From assembly GCA_002314945.1 (NCBI GenBank), contig DCHV01000020.1, forward strand, positions 22,513-37,767: 15,255 nucleotides of DNA, written 5' to 3'. This document shows positions 7,954-15,104 of the stretch, piece after piece. A program made the translations under genes and the position numbers. The notes beneath the pieces are model-generated. The model had not been told where the DNA came from and did no database searches. It worked only from the letters and a program-made list of their open reading frames with translations. Within the stretch, counting starts at the first letter, position 1. Every line of letters starts with the position of its first letter. This stretch comes from Prevotellaceae bacterium UBA1743 (GTDB lineage: Bacteria > Bacteroidota > Bacteroidia > Bacteroidales > Bacteroidaceae).

Positions 7954-7985
7954 GCAAAGTGCCCGTTTTGCTAACTCTACTTTGC
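7954..7985. repeat. Inverted repeat upstream of the pckA promoter
   Basis: A perfect 7-bp inverted repeat, GCAAAGT (7954-7960) and ACTTTGC (7979-7985), with an 18-base spacer. It lies between the end of the lipoprotein gene and the putative pckA promoter, centred about 75 bases upstream of the inferred start of transcription. The strand that would terminate the lipoprotein transcript has an A-run rather than a T-run after the hairpin, so it does not look like an intrinsic terminator. An operator is possible. Confidence 0.35.
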
Positions 7986-8010
7986 AATTCAGGGGGTATA
8001 TTTCCTGAGA

Positions 8011-9030
8011 TTATTTCTTCACACCACGTACTTGGCAACCCAAATAGGTATCCCAGGGGTACATCATCGTGGCAAAATTTCCGGACCGTGGCTTATATTC
8101 TCCGAAGAAAGCCTGCGCCTTTCCTTGGTAATCAGTGCTACGATCGGACGACCAGTAATAGGTATAGTCGGGATAACTGCTGCTCCCACCCACATTTGTA
8201 TCGCCGATGTAGTATTTCACGGTCAGGAAGATTTTCTTCTCGTTGGTCTTGGATATACCCTCAGCCACATAGGCTCCACTTTCCGTCTTTCCGAAGCTCC
8301 AATCCACATTTTCTATCAGTTCTTGCCAGTCTTCCTGGGTAGGCATACACCACCCCTGACCCATGTAGATAGTGGCAGCATCATTCTCCGCTGTCAGTCG
8401 ATCCACCTGAGGAGCCTCATACTTTGCCGACACACGGTCGCCTGTGATATGTCGGGTAGCGCCCCACTGGAAGAAGTAGCCCGTCTGCTCCGCGTTCTTG
8501 GCACCCACATTCGTAGTTGCCCACAGCGTGCCGCTGGGCAAACCTAAATCTACCGCTTCATAGTCTATCTCGATGATGCCCTTGGTAGTCACGCTATATA
8601 CATCGAGCAACGGTTGAGTGAGAGTTATATCGCTGAAACGCACCTTGAATCGGAAGTAGTAGATGGTGCCTTTCTCCAGCTCGTCTATATCAAAGCGGTA
8701 ATGCCCCGATTCGTCAGGAACGCAAGTCTTCTTGTCCCCTGAGAGGTTGCCCACCTTGTCCTTGTCCGCCCCATAGAACATCGTGATATCCTGCAGAGTT
8801 CCAGAAGCACGTTGTACCACGATTTTTCCATCAAAGGCGATGGAGGTCTCGGTCACAATCGTATCGCTCATAGGCTTGAAATTCACGTTGGCATACGCCT
8901 CCTTCGATGGAGTATCGGGCTCCTCTTCCTTTGGTTTGATTTCCGTGTCGTCATCACCCCCACAACTCATCATGCTACCCGCTACTACAAAAGCAGCTGC
9001 AAGAAACGCGTAACTAAAAATTTTCTTCAT
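8011..9030 (-). CDS. Surface lipoprotein, FISUMP-like domain
   Basis: This 339-residue protein begins with a lipoprotein signal peptide: basic MKK, a hydrophobic core (residues 5-18) and lipobox SMMSC with C23 as the lipidated residue. GGDDDTE follows immediately, an acidic stretch resembling the lipoprotein export signal that takes Bacteroidota lipoproteins to the outer face of the outer membrane. Residues about 46-148 look like a fibronectin type III-like beta sandwich. Residues about 157-337 resemble the FISUMP family, with DLGLPSGTLWATTNVGA (161-177), YFFQWG (185-190), WCMPTQEDW (227-235), YYWSS (291-295) and a terminal CQVRGV. The biochemical role of FISUMP domains is not established. 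It is divergent from the giant secreted protein gene and has its own promoter. Confidence 0.85.
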   Translation of the reverse strand: MKKIFSYAFLAAAFVVAGSMMSCGGDDDTEIKPKEEEPDTPSKEAYANVNFKPMSDTIVTETSIAFDGKIVVQRASGTLQDITMFYGADKDKVGNLSGDKKTCVPDESGHYRFDIDELEKGTIYYFRFKVRFSDITLTQPLLDVYSVTTKGIIEIDYEAVDLGLPSGTLWATTNVGAKNAEQTGYFFQWGATRHITGDRVSAKYEAPQVDRLTAENDAATIYMGQGWCMPTQEDWQELIENVDWSFGKTESGAYVAEGISKTNEKKIFLTVKYYIGDTNVGGSSSYPDYTYYWSSDRSTDYQGKAQAFFGEYKPRSGNFATMMYPWDTYLGCQVRGVKK

Positions 9031-9070
9031 ACCTACATCATTATTATATTATTCTACAATTTTCAAGGTG

Positions 9071-9101
9071 CAAAAGTACAAAGACTTTTCCATAACGCCA
9101 A
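9071..9101 (-). promoter_or_regulatory. Promoter of the lipoprotein gene
   Basis: On the minus strand TTG (9101-9099) is followed after 20 bases by TACTTTTG (9078-9071), an exact match to the Bacteroidota TTG/TAnnTTTG arrangement with normal spacing. It predicts a leader of about 35 bases before the lipoprotein ATG at 9030. This is the best promoter in the window. Confidence 0.65.
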
Positions 9102-9147
9102 GAGTGTATCCTATATTTTTAATAATAAGAGGGATTAGGGAGTTTCA

Positions 9148-9173
9148 CCGATACCTGACCGATACCTGACCGA
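9148..9173. repeat. 11-bp tandem direct repeat
   Basis: CCGATACCTGA occurs twice without a gap (9148-9158 and 9159-9169), and a third copy begins with CCGA (9170-9173). The period is close to one helical turn. The repeat lies about 50 bases upstream of the lipoprotein promoter and about 115 bases upstream of the -7 box of the giant gene. Confidence 0.8.
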
Positions 9174-9185
9174 AGGAAAAAGGCT

Positions 9186-9205
9186 CATCCTTTCGTCAAA
9201 GGGTG
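9186..9205. repeat. Short hairpin in the divergent region
   Basis: CATCCTTT (9186-9193) pairs with AAAGGGTG (9198-9205) across a four-base loop, eight pairs with one G-T wobble. It is not followed by a T-run on the plus strand, so an intrinsic terminator is unlikely. Confidence 0.4.
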
Positions 9206-9285
9206 AAATCTTATGTAAACTCGTTAAAAAATGGAGATTATCAAAAAAAAAAACGCAAAAGTTTTCCAGTCTCAGAAAATATACC

Positions 9286-9293
9286 TAAATTTG
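9286..9293 (+). promoter_or_regulatory. Putative -7 box of the giant gene
   Basis: TAAATTTG is a full match to TAnnTTTG. The expected -33 position is occupied by the T-rich GTTTT (9261-9265), a weak match. Transcription would start near 9300, leaving a leader of about 140 bases whose last 60 bases are very AT-rich and lack a Shine-Dalgarno site, as seen for many strongly expressed Bacteroidota genes. Confidence 0.55.
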
Positions 9294-9297
9294 CACG

Positions 9298-9341
9298 CTT
9301 TTTAATTCGGGGAGTCTCACTTGGCGGTTTTTCCGAAAAAG
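9298..9341 (+). other. Possible 5'-terminal stem-loop of the giant transcript
   Basis: CTTTT plus TCGG (9298-9302 and 9307-9310) can pair with CCGAAAAAG (9333-9341), giving nine pairs with a short bulge. The structure would begin at or near the inferred first transcribed base. Such 5' stem-loops are known to protect some abundant mRNAs, but here the pairing is short and A-T rich. Confidence 0.25.
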
Positions 9342-9438
9342 ATTGGCGACATAGAACAACAAAAGATAGAACTAAGAAAAAAGACTGATATACATTATCA
9401 TTAATTAACAACTTATTATTAACCACAATTCAACACAA

Positions 9439-12400
9439 ATGAAGAAGACATTTCTCAATGTGAAGAGCATCCTCCGCAAGACCCTGTGTCTGTCTGCGCT
9501 GTGCTTGGCTGGCCTGAGCGCATTCGCCGACGAGATCGTGGATCTGGAGAAGGATGACGAAGGGTTCTACAAGCTTTACACCTTGGAGGACTGGAACAAG
9601 TTTGCCGATGCGGTCAACGCAGGTAACTTGAGTTTGAATGCTCGTATGTATGCCGACATCGGTACGGTGATTGGTAACAACACGGGTGAGAACCACACTT
9701 TGACCCAGTACACTGGTCATTTCGATGGCCAGGGTCACAAGCTGGATGTGGACATCTACTACCTCAATCAGGACTTGGGTGCTCCATTCAACTCTTTGGG
9801 TACTCCCGAAAACACGGAAACAAACCGTGGTGGTCTGGTAGAGAATCTGTGGACCACTGGTAAGATCTGGACCAACATGAAGAACATCGGTGGTATCGCT
9901 GGTGCCATGTATTTCTCTACTGTCCAGAACTGTATCACCACCGTGATGACCATCGCCGAGAAGCGTCCCGGTGACTATGACAAGGTGGGCGGTAGCCTGT
10001 GGCAGGAAGGTGCTACTTGGGACGGTACCGAAGGTGGTATCTGCGGTAAGGCCTTCACCGGAGGTTGTAACTACTACAACTGCGTATGGGCTGGTAGCCA
10101 GTTCGCACGCTTGGCACACAGTACCTGCGGTATCTGTGCTTACGCCGGTTACAACTCGGCAGATGAGCCTGGAAAGATCTTCCAGAACTGTCTCTCCATC
10201 ACCGAATGGACCTTCTGTAGCAGCAACGGCCGTAGCGACCGTAACTTGGCCATCGACCGCGAAAAAGGTGGTGGTGCCAACGACAAGAACGTCTTCATCA
10301 ACAACTGGTGTACATTGGCTGAGAACTATGACCCTATGTGGCCCAATCTGCGTATCTTCAACCAGGGCCGTTGCAACAACGTGACCACTTACGACAAGAT
10401 TGCAAGCGGTGAGGCTTGTTTCATGCTGAATGGTGATCAGAGCGATATTCAGTACTATCAGACACTCGGCGTGGACTCTGTTCCCGTGCCCTTCTCTGCC
10501 GGTGGCGAGCACAAGCGTGTATATATCGCCAGCGAGTTGCGTTGCGATGGTACACCTGTCGGCGATCCCATCTACACCAACGATGAGCAATCAACTTCTA
10601 TCCCCGAGCATCAGTACGAGGATGGTATCTGCTCCGTCTGCGGTGCATGTCAGGAAGGCTACATGCATGCCGAGGATGGCTGGATGACTGTCAACAGTAC
10701 CAACCAGATGAAGTGGATATGCGATTACAAGGTGAAAAATCCCAGCGAGAAGTTCAACATCCGTCTGACCTGCGACGTGGATCTCTCTGACAAGCACTAC
10801 GAACTGGCTAACCTTAACGCTATCTTTGATGGCCAGGGCCACACTGTGAAACTGAACAACGCAGGTCCCCTCTTCGGTGGAAGTGCCGACAACAGTACAA
10901 TCCGCAACACAATGTTTACAGGTAATGTTACCTTCTATGGCTCACACAAGGGTGTAATCGTAGCCAGCGGTACCTCAAACCTGAAGTTGGAGAACTTGAT
11001 TGTCGATGTACAAACGCAAGTCTCTATAGGTGAAGACGCTGATGGTTCCAGCAGTATGCTTGTGGGTAGCACCGATGGCGACATGACCCTGAACAACATT
11101 ATCGTAGCTGGTCGCATCTTCGGTAATTGCGGATGGTGCGGTGCCTTCATGGGATGGACAGGCAACTACAACACCTTCAACAACTGTGCAATGATTGGTA
11201 GCGTTGAGATGTCTTACGGTGGCTCCAGCCGTTGGAACCGCGGTACATGGGGTGGCTATAACCATTGTTACATGGTAGGCTGGTCCGATGGACAGGGTGC
11301 AGCTATCAGCAGCGAGGATATCGCAGCAGGCTGGCTGACCTTCAATATGAACTACGAGGACTTCATCAATCCCGTATTCTACCAGACCATCGGTGTGGAT
11401 AGCAAGCCCACCTTGGACAGCACACATGGTACTGTATATAAGAAGGCTGATGGCACATTGGCCAGCGTACAGGATGCAGATTCCTACAAGACCTTCATTG
11501 GCGAGTTCAACGCTGCTCAGAAAGCCGCTGCTGAAGCCAAGGGTACTTACAAGGGCTTGGTAGAGAGCTATGAGAGCGTCTTGGACGAACTCTCTACTAC
11601 CGCCACCAGCATGAGCGAATTCCGCGCACGCTATCCCGAGTTGCAGAGGCTTCAGGGTGAGATGGACGCTTGCGCCAAGTTGTATGCCACCTTGCAGGAG
11701 AAAGTGAACGAATACAAGGGTCAGTTGGAATCTATGGGTGAAATGAGCGAACTTGCTCAGGAAATGTACGAATACATCCTGTCCATGGACGAAGAAGATC
11801 CCGAGGCTGAGGACGCATGGAAGTTCGGTGGTGCCCAGTATGTATTGACTCAGCACAACGTGAATGCCGAAGGCGTACAGCTGTGCATCGACTATCTCGA
11901 CAAGACATGGGCCAAGGTGCGTGCAGGCAACATCCAGAAGGATGCTGATGTCACCACTCTGTTGGATAGCCCCACCTTCGACTCTACCAAGGGTTGGAAT
12001 GGCAACCTCGGCATAGAGAATGGTGTAGGCGTATTCAGCACAGGCAACTGCTACCAGAGTCTTATCGAACTGATGCCTGGTATCTATGAAGTAACTATCA
12101 ATGGTGTATTCGTTCCCTCTGGTGTAACAGATGGTAGCATGCACACCGCTTACCTGTATGCCAACGACCAGATTGTACCCCTGATGGTGGCCAACGAGGA
12201 CGAGGCTATGGCCGACAACTCCACTGCTGCTGCTCAGGCATTCGAGGCAGGCAAGTACACCAATGTCATCGTGACTGAGGTAGGTATGGACGGCACCATG
12301 CAACTGGGTGTGAAGAACAACGGTACAGTAGCCGGTGGCGACCGCATCTATATCGACAACATCAAGTTGGTTTACCGTGGCGAGAAGAGCGAGGCAAGCG

Positions 12401-15042
12401 AGGCCATCTCAGCTGCTCTCGCAGGTCAGGTAGCACGTGCCAATGCACTGATCGCTGCTCCCACTTCCGACGGTCCCGACTATGCAACCTATCCCGGCTT
12501 CCCCAACAACATCAAGGAGGCTATGCAGGCTGAAGGTGCTACCGAGGATCCCTACGTACAGGTAAGCAACATGTCTGCTCTCTTCAGCCAGGCTGAGGCA
12601 GCACAGCGTACCTACATCAACATGTACAACTTCATGGCCAACTTCACCGACCGCTACGACAGTGATATCATCTTCTATCTGAACGATGAGCAGAAGCAGG
12701 AAGTGAACAACGTACTGACTGGCATCATGAATGGTTACAAGGATGGTAGCATTTCCCTGGAGGATGCACAGAACAACAGCGCTATCAAGGGTCTGTCCTT
12801 CTACGACAAGTTGTTCGGTGAGGAGCCCACTATGTCGGATGGTTCATATCAGATTGCCAATGCAGGCAACCTGCTGTGGTTCGCACTGTCTGTTAACAGT
12901 GGCAATACCGTTGCAAACGCAGTCCTGACCAACGATATCGACTTGGCTGGTAGCGTAACATGGCCTACTATCGCCAAGCTGAACACCTATACCGGTACAT
13001 TCGATGGTATGGGCTACACCATCAAGAACTTCGACATGGTAGCCTTGGGCGAATATTGTGGTCTTATCGGTCGATTGGGCAAGGGTGGTGTACTGCGCAA
13101 CCTGAACATCGAGGGTAACATGAAGATTACCGATGGTGCAAGCAAGGTGGGTGTAGTAGGTTACTTCATCGATGCTGAACTGACCAACGTACACTCTTAC
13201 ATCAACATGACTGCCGAAAAGACCGCCACACAGGTGGGTGGTATCGTAGGCTACACCGACAATAGCGAAAAAGGCAACTCTACCATCAGCTGCTGCTCAT
13301 ACAATGGTGTGATGAACACAGGCGAAACAGCCACAGGCTGCTTCGGTGGTATTGTAGGTGACGCCGGCTATCCCGCCTTCGCAAACTGCGGTAACTATGG
13401 CACACTGACAAGCAACAATGCAAGCTGTATCTTGGGTGGTATCGTAGGTACAACTCACGAGACAAGCTGGCGTGGTTTCCGCTACTGTATCAATGCAGGC
13501 CAGATTATCTGCACTGCAGAGGGCACTAACCTGACAGCAGCTTTCGTAGGTGAAGTAGGATGGTATGCTGGTGGTAGTGTATATAACAACTACTATCTGG
13601 AAGGTACCAGCAACAAGATGTCCACTGGTAACCAGTTCCCCGACAATCTGAACATGGCTTACAACGCAGCAGCATTCGCTGATGGCACCGTAACAAAGCT
13701 TCTGAACATGAAGCAGGGTTCTGACGCATGGTTGCAGGGTGAAGCTTTCCCCGTACTCGATAAGAGTCTGAAGGGTGGCAAGCCTGTAGTAGATCGTGGC
13801 GAAGCTCTCATCACCGAAGCAAGTCAGTTGAGCAGTAACGCCAGCGACCGCGAGGAGGGTACGAATATCGGTGCCTTGATTGATGGCAACGCAGGAACCT
13901 TCTGGCACACCGATTGGCATGGTGTATGCCAAGACCAGTATCACTACCTGCAAGTAAACCTGAAGGAGGAGTTCACTGGCGACATCACAATGGTTATGAC
14001 CCGTCGTAGTTCAAACAACGACCATCCCACTCAGATGATTGTATGGGGTAGCAAGGACGGTGCTGAATACACTCAGATTGCAACTCTCGACCTGCCCTTC
14101 GATGGTGCAGGCACCGGAGTAGAAGCTGCCTTCCATGCTGAAGGTGTGAACTACCTGCGTCTTGCTGCCAGCAACACCAACTCTGGCTACCGTACCTTCT
14201 GGCACGCTGCCGAGATTCAGTTGTATGGCAAGAAGGAAGTTGTGAAGGCCGACCTCTTCGATATAGTATTCTACGAGGATGGTACTGCTTCCGACGTTTC
14301 TGCAATGGGCAATTCCATCATGGCACTCAATACTCCTTCTGTTATCTTCTATGATGGAATGGGTCTGAACATTCTGGACAACAGTGGCAACACTTGGGGT
14401 CAGGATCCTGCCAGCACCTTCTACTTCAGCATGAACGACAACTTGTGGAACAAGATGACGGATGGTTACTCTATGGAATGCTACGTATGCCCCGAGTGGA
14501 CGGGTGACAACGGCACATGGATCAGTATGTTCGGCTTCGAAGAAGGTGGTGGTACTGGTATGATCACCGATGGTGGCAAATGGTGCATGGAAGCTCACGT
14601 TGGTGGTAGCTATAAGGGTGCTTACGGTACTGTACCTGCCAACAACGAGTGGGTTCACCTGTTGGGTGTATGGAACAAGGATGCAGGTAAGTTGTCACTC
14701 TACCAGAATGGCGTTCTCGCACAGACCGTTGATGCTGCAGGTGACCTGAAAAAACCCAATACTTCTATTGAGAACTTCTACATCGGATGTGACTTGAACG
14801 GCCACACTGGTGGTGCTACCAACTCATTCCAGGGTAAGATTGCTATCATGCGTCTCTACGACAAGCCTCTGTCTGCTGCCAATGCAGATATGTTGTACCA
14901 GAAGGCTCTGACTACTGGTGTAAGCAGCATCAAGGCTAACGCTCCTGTTGTAAAGGGTATCTTCAACCTCAGCGGCCAGCGCGTAAGCAAGGCACAGAAG
15001 GGCTTGTTCATCATCGATGGCGTGAAGACTCTCGTAAAGTAA
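9439..15042 (+). CDS. Giant secreted multidomain GLUG/F5-8C/LamG protein
   Basis: This 1867-residue protein is predicted to be exported and surface-displayed; its function is unknown. A signal peptide ends near A30 (AFA, then DEI). Two GLUG-like beta-repeat modules follow (about 31-370 and 405-665), separated by an HxYxxGxCxxCGxC motif (391-404). Both close with a related YQTxGVDSxP sequence (340-349, 648-657). Next come a charged helical segment (about 680-834), a jelly-roll-like domain (about 842-981, ending in RIYIDNIKLVYRG), a second helical segment (about 985-1130) and a third GLUG-like module (about 1136-1445, with repeated GGIVG). An F5/8C (discoidin)-like domain (about 1455-1602, with IDGNAGTFWHTDW), a LamG/concanavalin-like domain (about 1603-1830) and a C-terminal tail (GIFNLSGQRVSKAQKG...LVK) complete it. 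The tail resembles short type IX sorting-like ends common in Prevotella. No catalytic domain is recognised, so a glycan-binding or adhesive role is inferred. Codon use is strongly biased, as in pckA. A terminator follows closely. Confidence 0.9.
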   Translation: MKKTFLNVKSILRKTLCLSALCLAGLSAFADEIVDLEKDDEGFYKLYTLEDWNKFADAVNAGNLSLNARMYADIGTVIGNNTGENHTLTQYTGHFDGQGHKLDVDIYYLNQDLGAPFNSLGTPENTETNRGGLVENLWTTGKIWTNMKNIGGIAGAMYFSTVQNCITTVMTIAEKRPGDYDKVGGSLWQEGATWDGTEGGICGKAFTGGCNYYNCVWAGSQFARLAHSTCGICAYAGYNSADEPGKIFQNCLSITEWTFCSSNGRSDRNLAIDREKGGGANDKNVFINNWCTLAENYDPMWPNLRIFNQGRCNNVTTYDKIASGEACFMLNGDQSDIQYYQTLGVDSVPVPFSAGGEHKRVYIASELRCDGTPVGDPIYTNDEQSTSIPEHQYEDGICSVCGACQEGYMHAEDGWMTVNSTNQMKWICDYKVKNPSEKFNIRLTCDVDLSDKHYELANLNAIFDGQGHTVKLNNAGPLFGGSADNSTIRNTMFTGNVTFYGSHKGVIVASGTSNLKLENLIVDVQTQVSIGEDADGSSSMLVGSTDGDMTLNNIIVAGRIFGNCGWCGAFMGWTGNYNTFNNCAMIGSVEMSYGGSSRWNRGTWGGYNHCYMVGWSDGQGAAISSEDIAAGWLTFNMNYEDFINPVFYQTIGVDSKPTLDSTHGTVYKKADGTLASVQDADSYKTFIGEFNAAQKAAAEAKGTYKGLVESYESVLDELSTTATSMSEFRARYPELQRLQGEMDACAKLYATLQEKVNEYKGQLESMGEMSELAQEMYEYILSMDEEDPEAEDAWKFGGAQYVLTQHNVNAEGVQLCIDYLDKTWAKVRAGNIQKDADVTTLLDSPTFDSTKGWNGNLGIENGVGVFSTGNCYQSLIELMPGIYEVTINGVFVPSGVTDGSMHTAYLYANDQIVPLMVANEDEAMADNSTAAAQAFEAGKYTNVIVTEVGMDGTMQLGVKNNGTVAGGDRIYIDNIKLVYRGEKSEASEAISAALAGQVARANALIAAPTSDGPDYATYPGFPNNIKEAMQAEGATEDPYVQVSNMSALFSQAEAAQRTYINMYNFMANFTDRYDSDIIFYLNDEQKQEVNNVLTGIMNGYKDGSISLEDAQNNSAIKGLSFYDKLFGEEPTMSDGSYQIANAGNLLWFALSVNSGNTVANAVLTNDIDLAGSVTWPTIAKLNTYTGTFDGMGYTIKNFDMVALGEYCGLIGRLGKGGVLRNLNIEGNMKITDGASKVGVVGYFIDAELTNVHSYINMTAEKTATQVGGIVGYTDNSEKGNSTISCCSYNGVMNTGETATGCFGGIVGDAGYPAFANCGNYGTLTSNNASCILGGIVGTTHETSWRGFRYCINAGQIICTAEGTNLTAAFVGEVGWYAGGSVYNNYYLEGTSNKMSTGNQFPDNLNMAYNAAAFADGTVTKLLNMKQGSDAWLQGEAFPVLDKSLKGGKPVVDRGEALITEASQLSSNASDREEGTNIGALIDGNAGTFWHTDWHGVCQDQYHYLQVNLKEEFTGDITMVMTRRSSNNDHPTQMIVWGSKDGAEYTQIATLDLPFDGAGTGVEAAFHAEGVNYLRLAASNTNSGYRTFWHAAEIQLYGKKEVVKADLFDIVFYEDGTASDVSAMGNSIMALNTPSVIFYDGMGLNILDNSGNTWGQDPASTFYFSMNDNLWNKMTDGYSMECYVCPEWTGDNGTWISMFGFEEGGGTGMITDGGKWCMEAHVGGSYKGAYGTVPANNEWVHLLGVWNKDAGKLSLYQNGVLAQTVDAAGDLKKPNTSIENFYIGCDLNGHTGGATNSFQGKIAIMRLYDKPLSAANADMLYQKALTTGVSSIKANAPVVKGIFNLSGQRVSKAQKGLFIIDGVKTLVK

Positions 15043-15064
15043 TCTAATTAATCCTCTATACAAG

Positions 15065-15104
15065 ATGGCAGTATGTAGCAATTACATGCTGCCATTTTTC
15101 TTTT
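15065..15104 (+). terminator. Intrinsic terminator of the giant gene
   Basis: ATGGCAG (15065-15071) pairs with CTGCCAT (15089-15095), and the stem extends inward through TATGTA/TACATG with one G-T wobble, leaving a five-base loop. The run TTTTTCTTTT (15095-15104) follows. It begins 23 bases after the stop codon and confirms that the gene ends its transcription unit. Confidence 0.9.

Larger units (their letters stand above)
9031..9438. other. Divergent intergenic region with two promoters
   Basis: These 408 bases separate the lipoprotein gene from the giant secreted protein gene, and I find no credible coding region. Moving right, they hold the lipoprotein promoter (9071-9101), an AT-rich stretch, an 11-bp tandem repeat (9148-9173), a short hairpin (9186-9205), A-runs near 9243-9252, a -7 box for the giant gene (9286-9293) and a leader of about 140 bases. 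The 61-codon reading frame at 9203-9388 spans the promoter, is rich in Lys and Arg, and resembles no family. Confidence 0.7.

Noticed and set aside
7989..8008. TCAGG/CCTGA hairpin considered as terminator of the lipoprotein gene
   Set aside because: Only five pairs around a ten-base loop and no T-run on the minus strand.
9148..9205. Tandem repeat plus hairpin considered as a CRISPR remnant
   Set aside because: Repeats are adjacent with no spacers, only 11 bp long, and no cas gene is present.
9203..9388. 61-codon plus-strand frame in the divergent intergenic region
   Set aside because: It spans the putative promoter of the giant gene, is extremely Lys/Arg/Ser rich from A-runs, and has no initiation signals.
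9430..10590. 386-codon open frame on the minus strand opposite the start of the giant gene
   Set aside because: It lies antisense to a clearly coding gene with signal peptide and domains. It stays open because the biased codon use of the sense gene avoids codons that read as stops on the other strand. Its composition is Val/Thr/Leu rich and resembles no family.
10975..12303. 442-codon open frame on the minus strand inside the giant gene
   Set aside because: Same shadow effect of strong codon bias; no promoter, no family resemblance and a low-complexity composition.
13297..13953. 218-codon open frame on the minus strand in the third GLUG module
   Set aside because: Antisense shadow, Cys/Thr/Val rich because of the repeated Gly, Asn and Ala codons on the coding strand.
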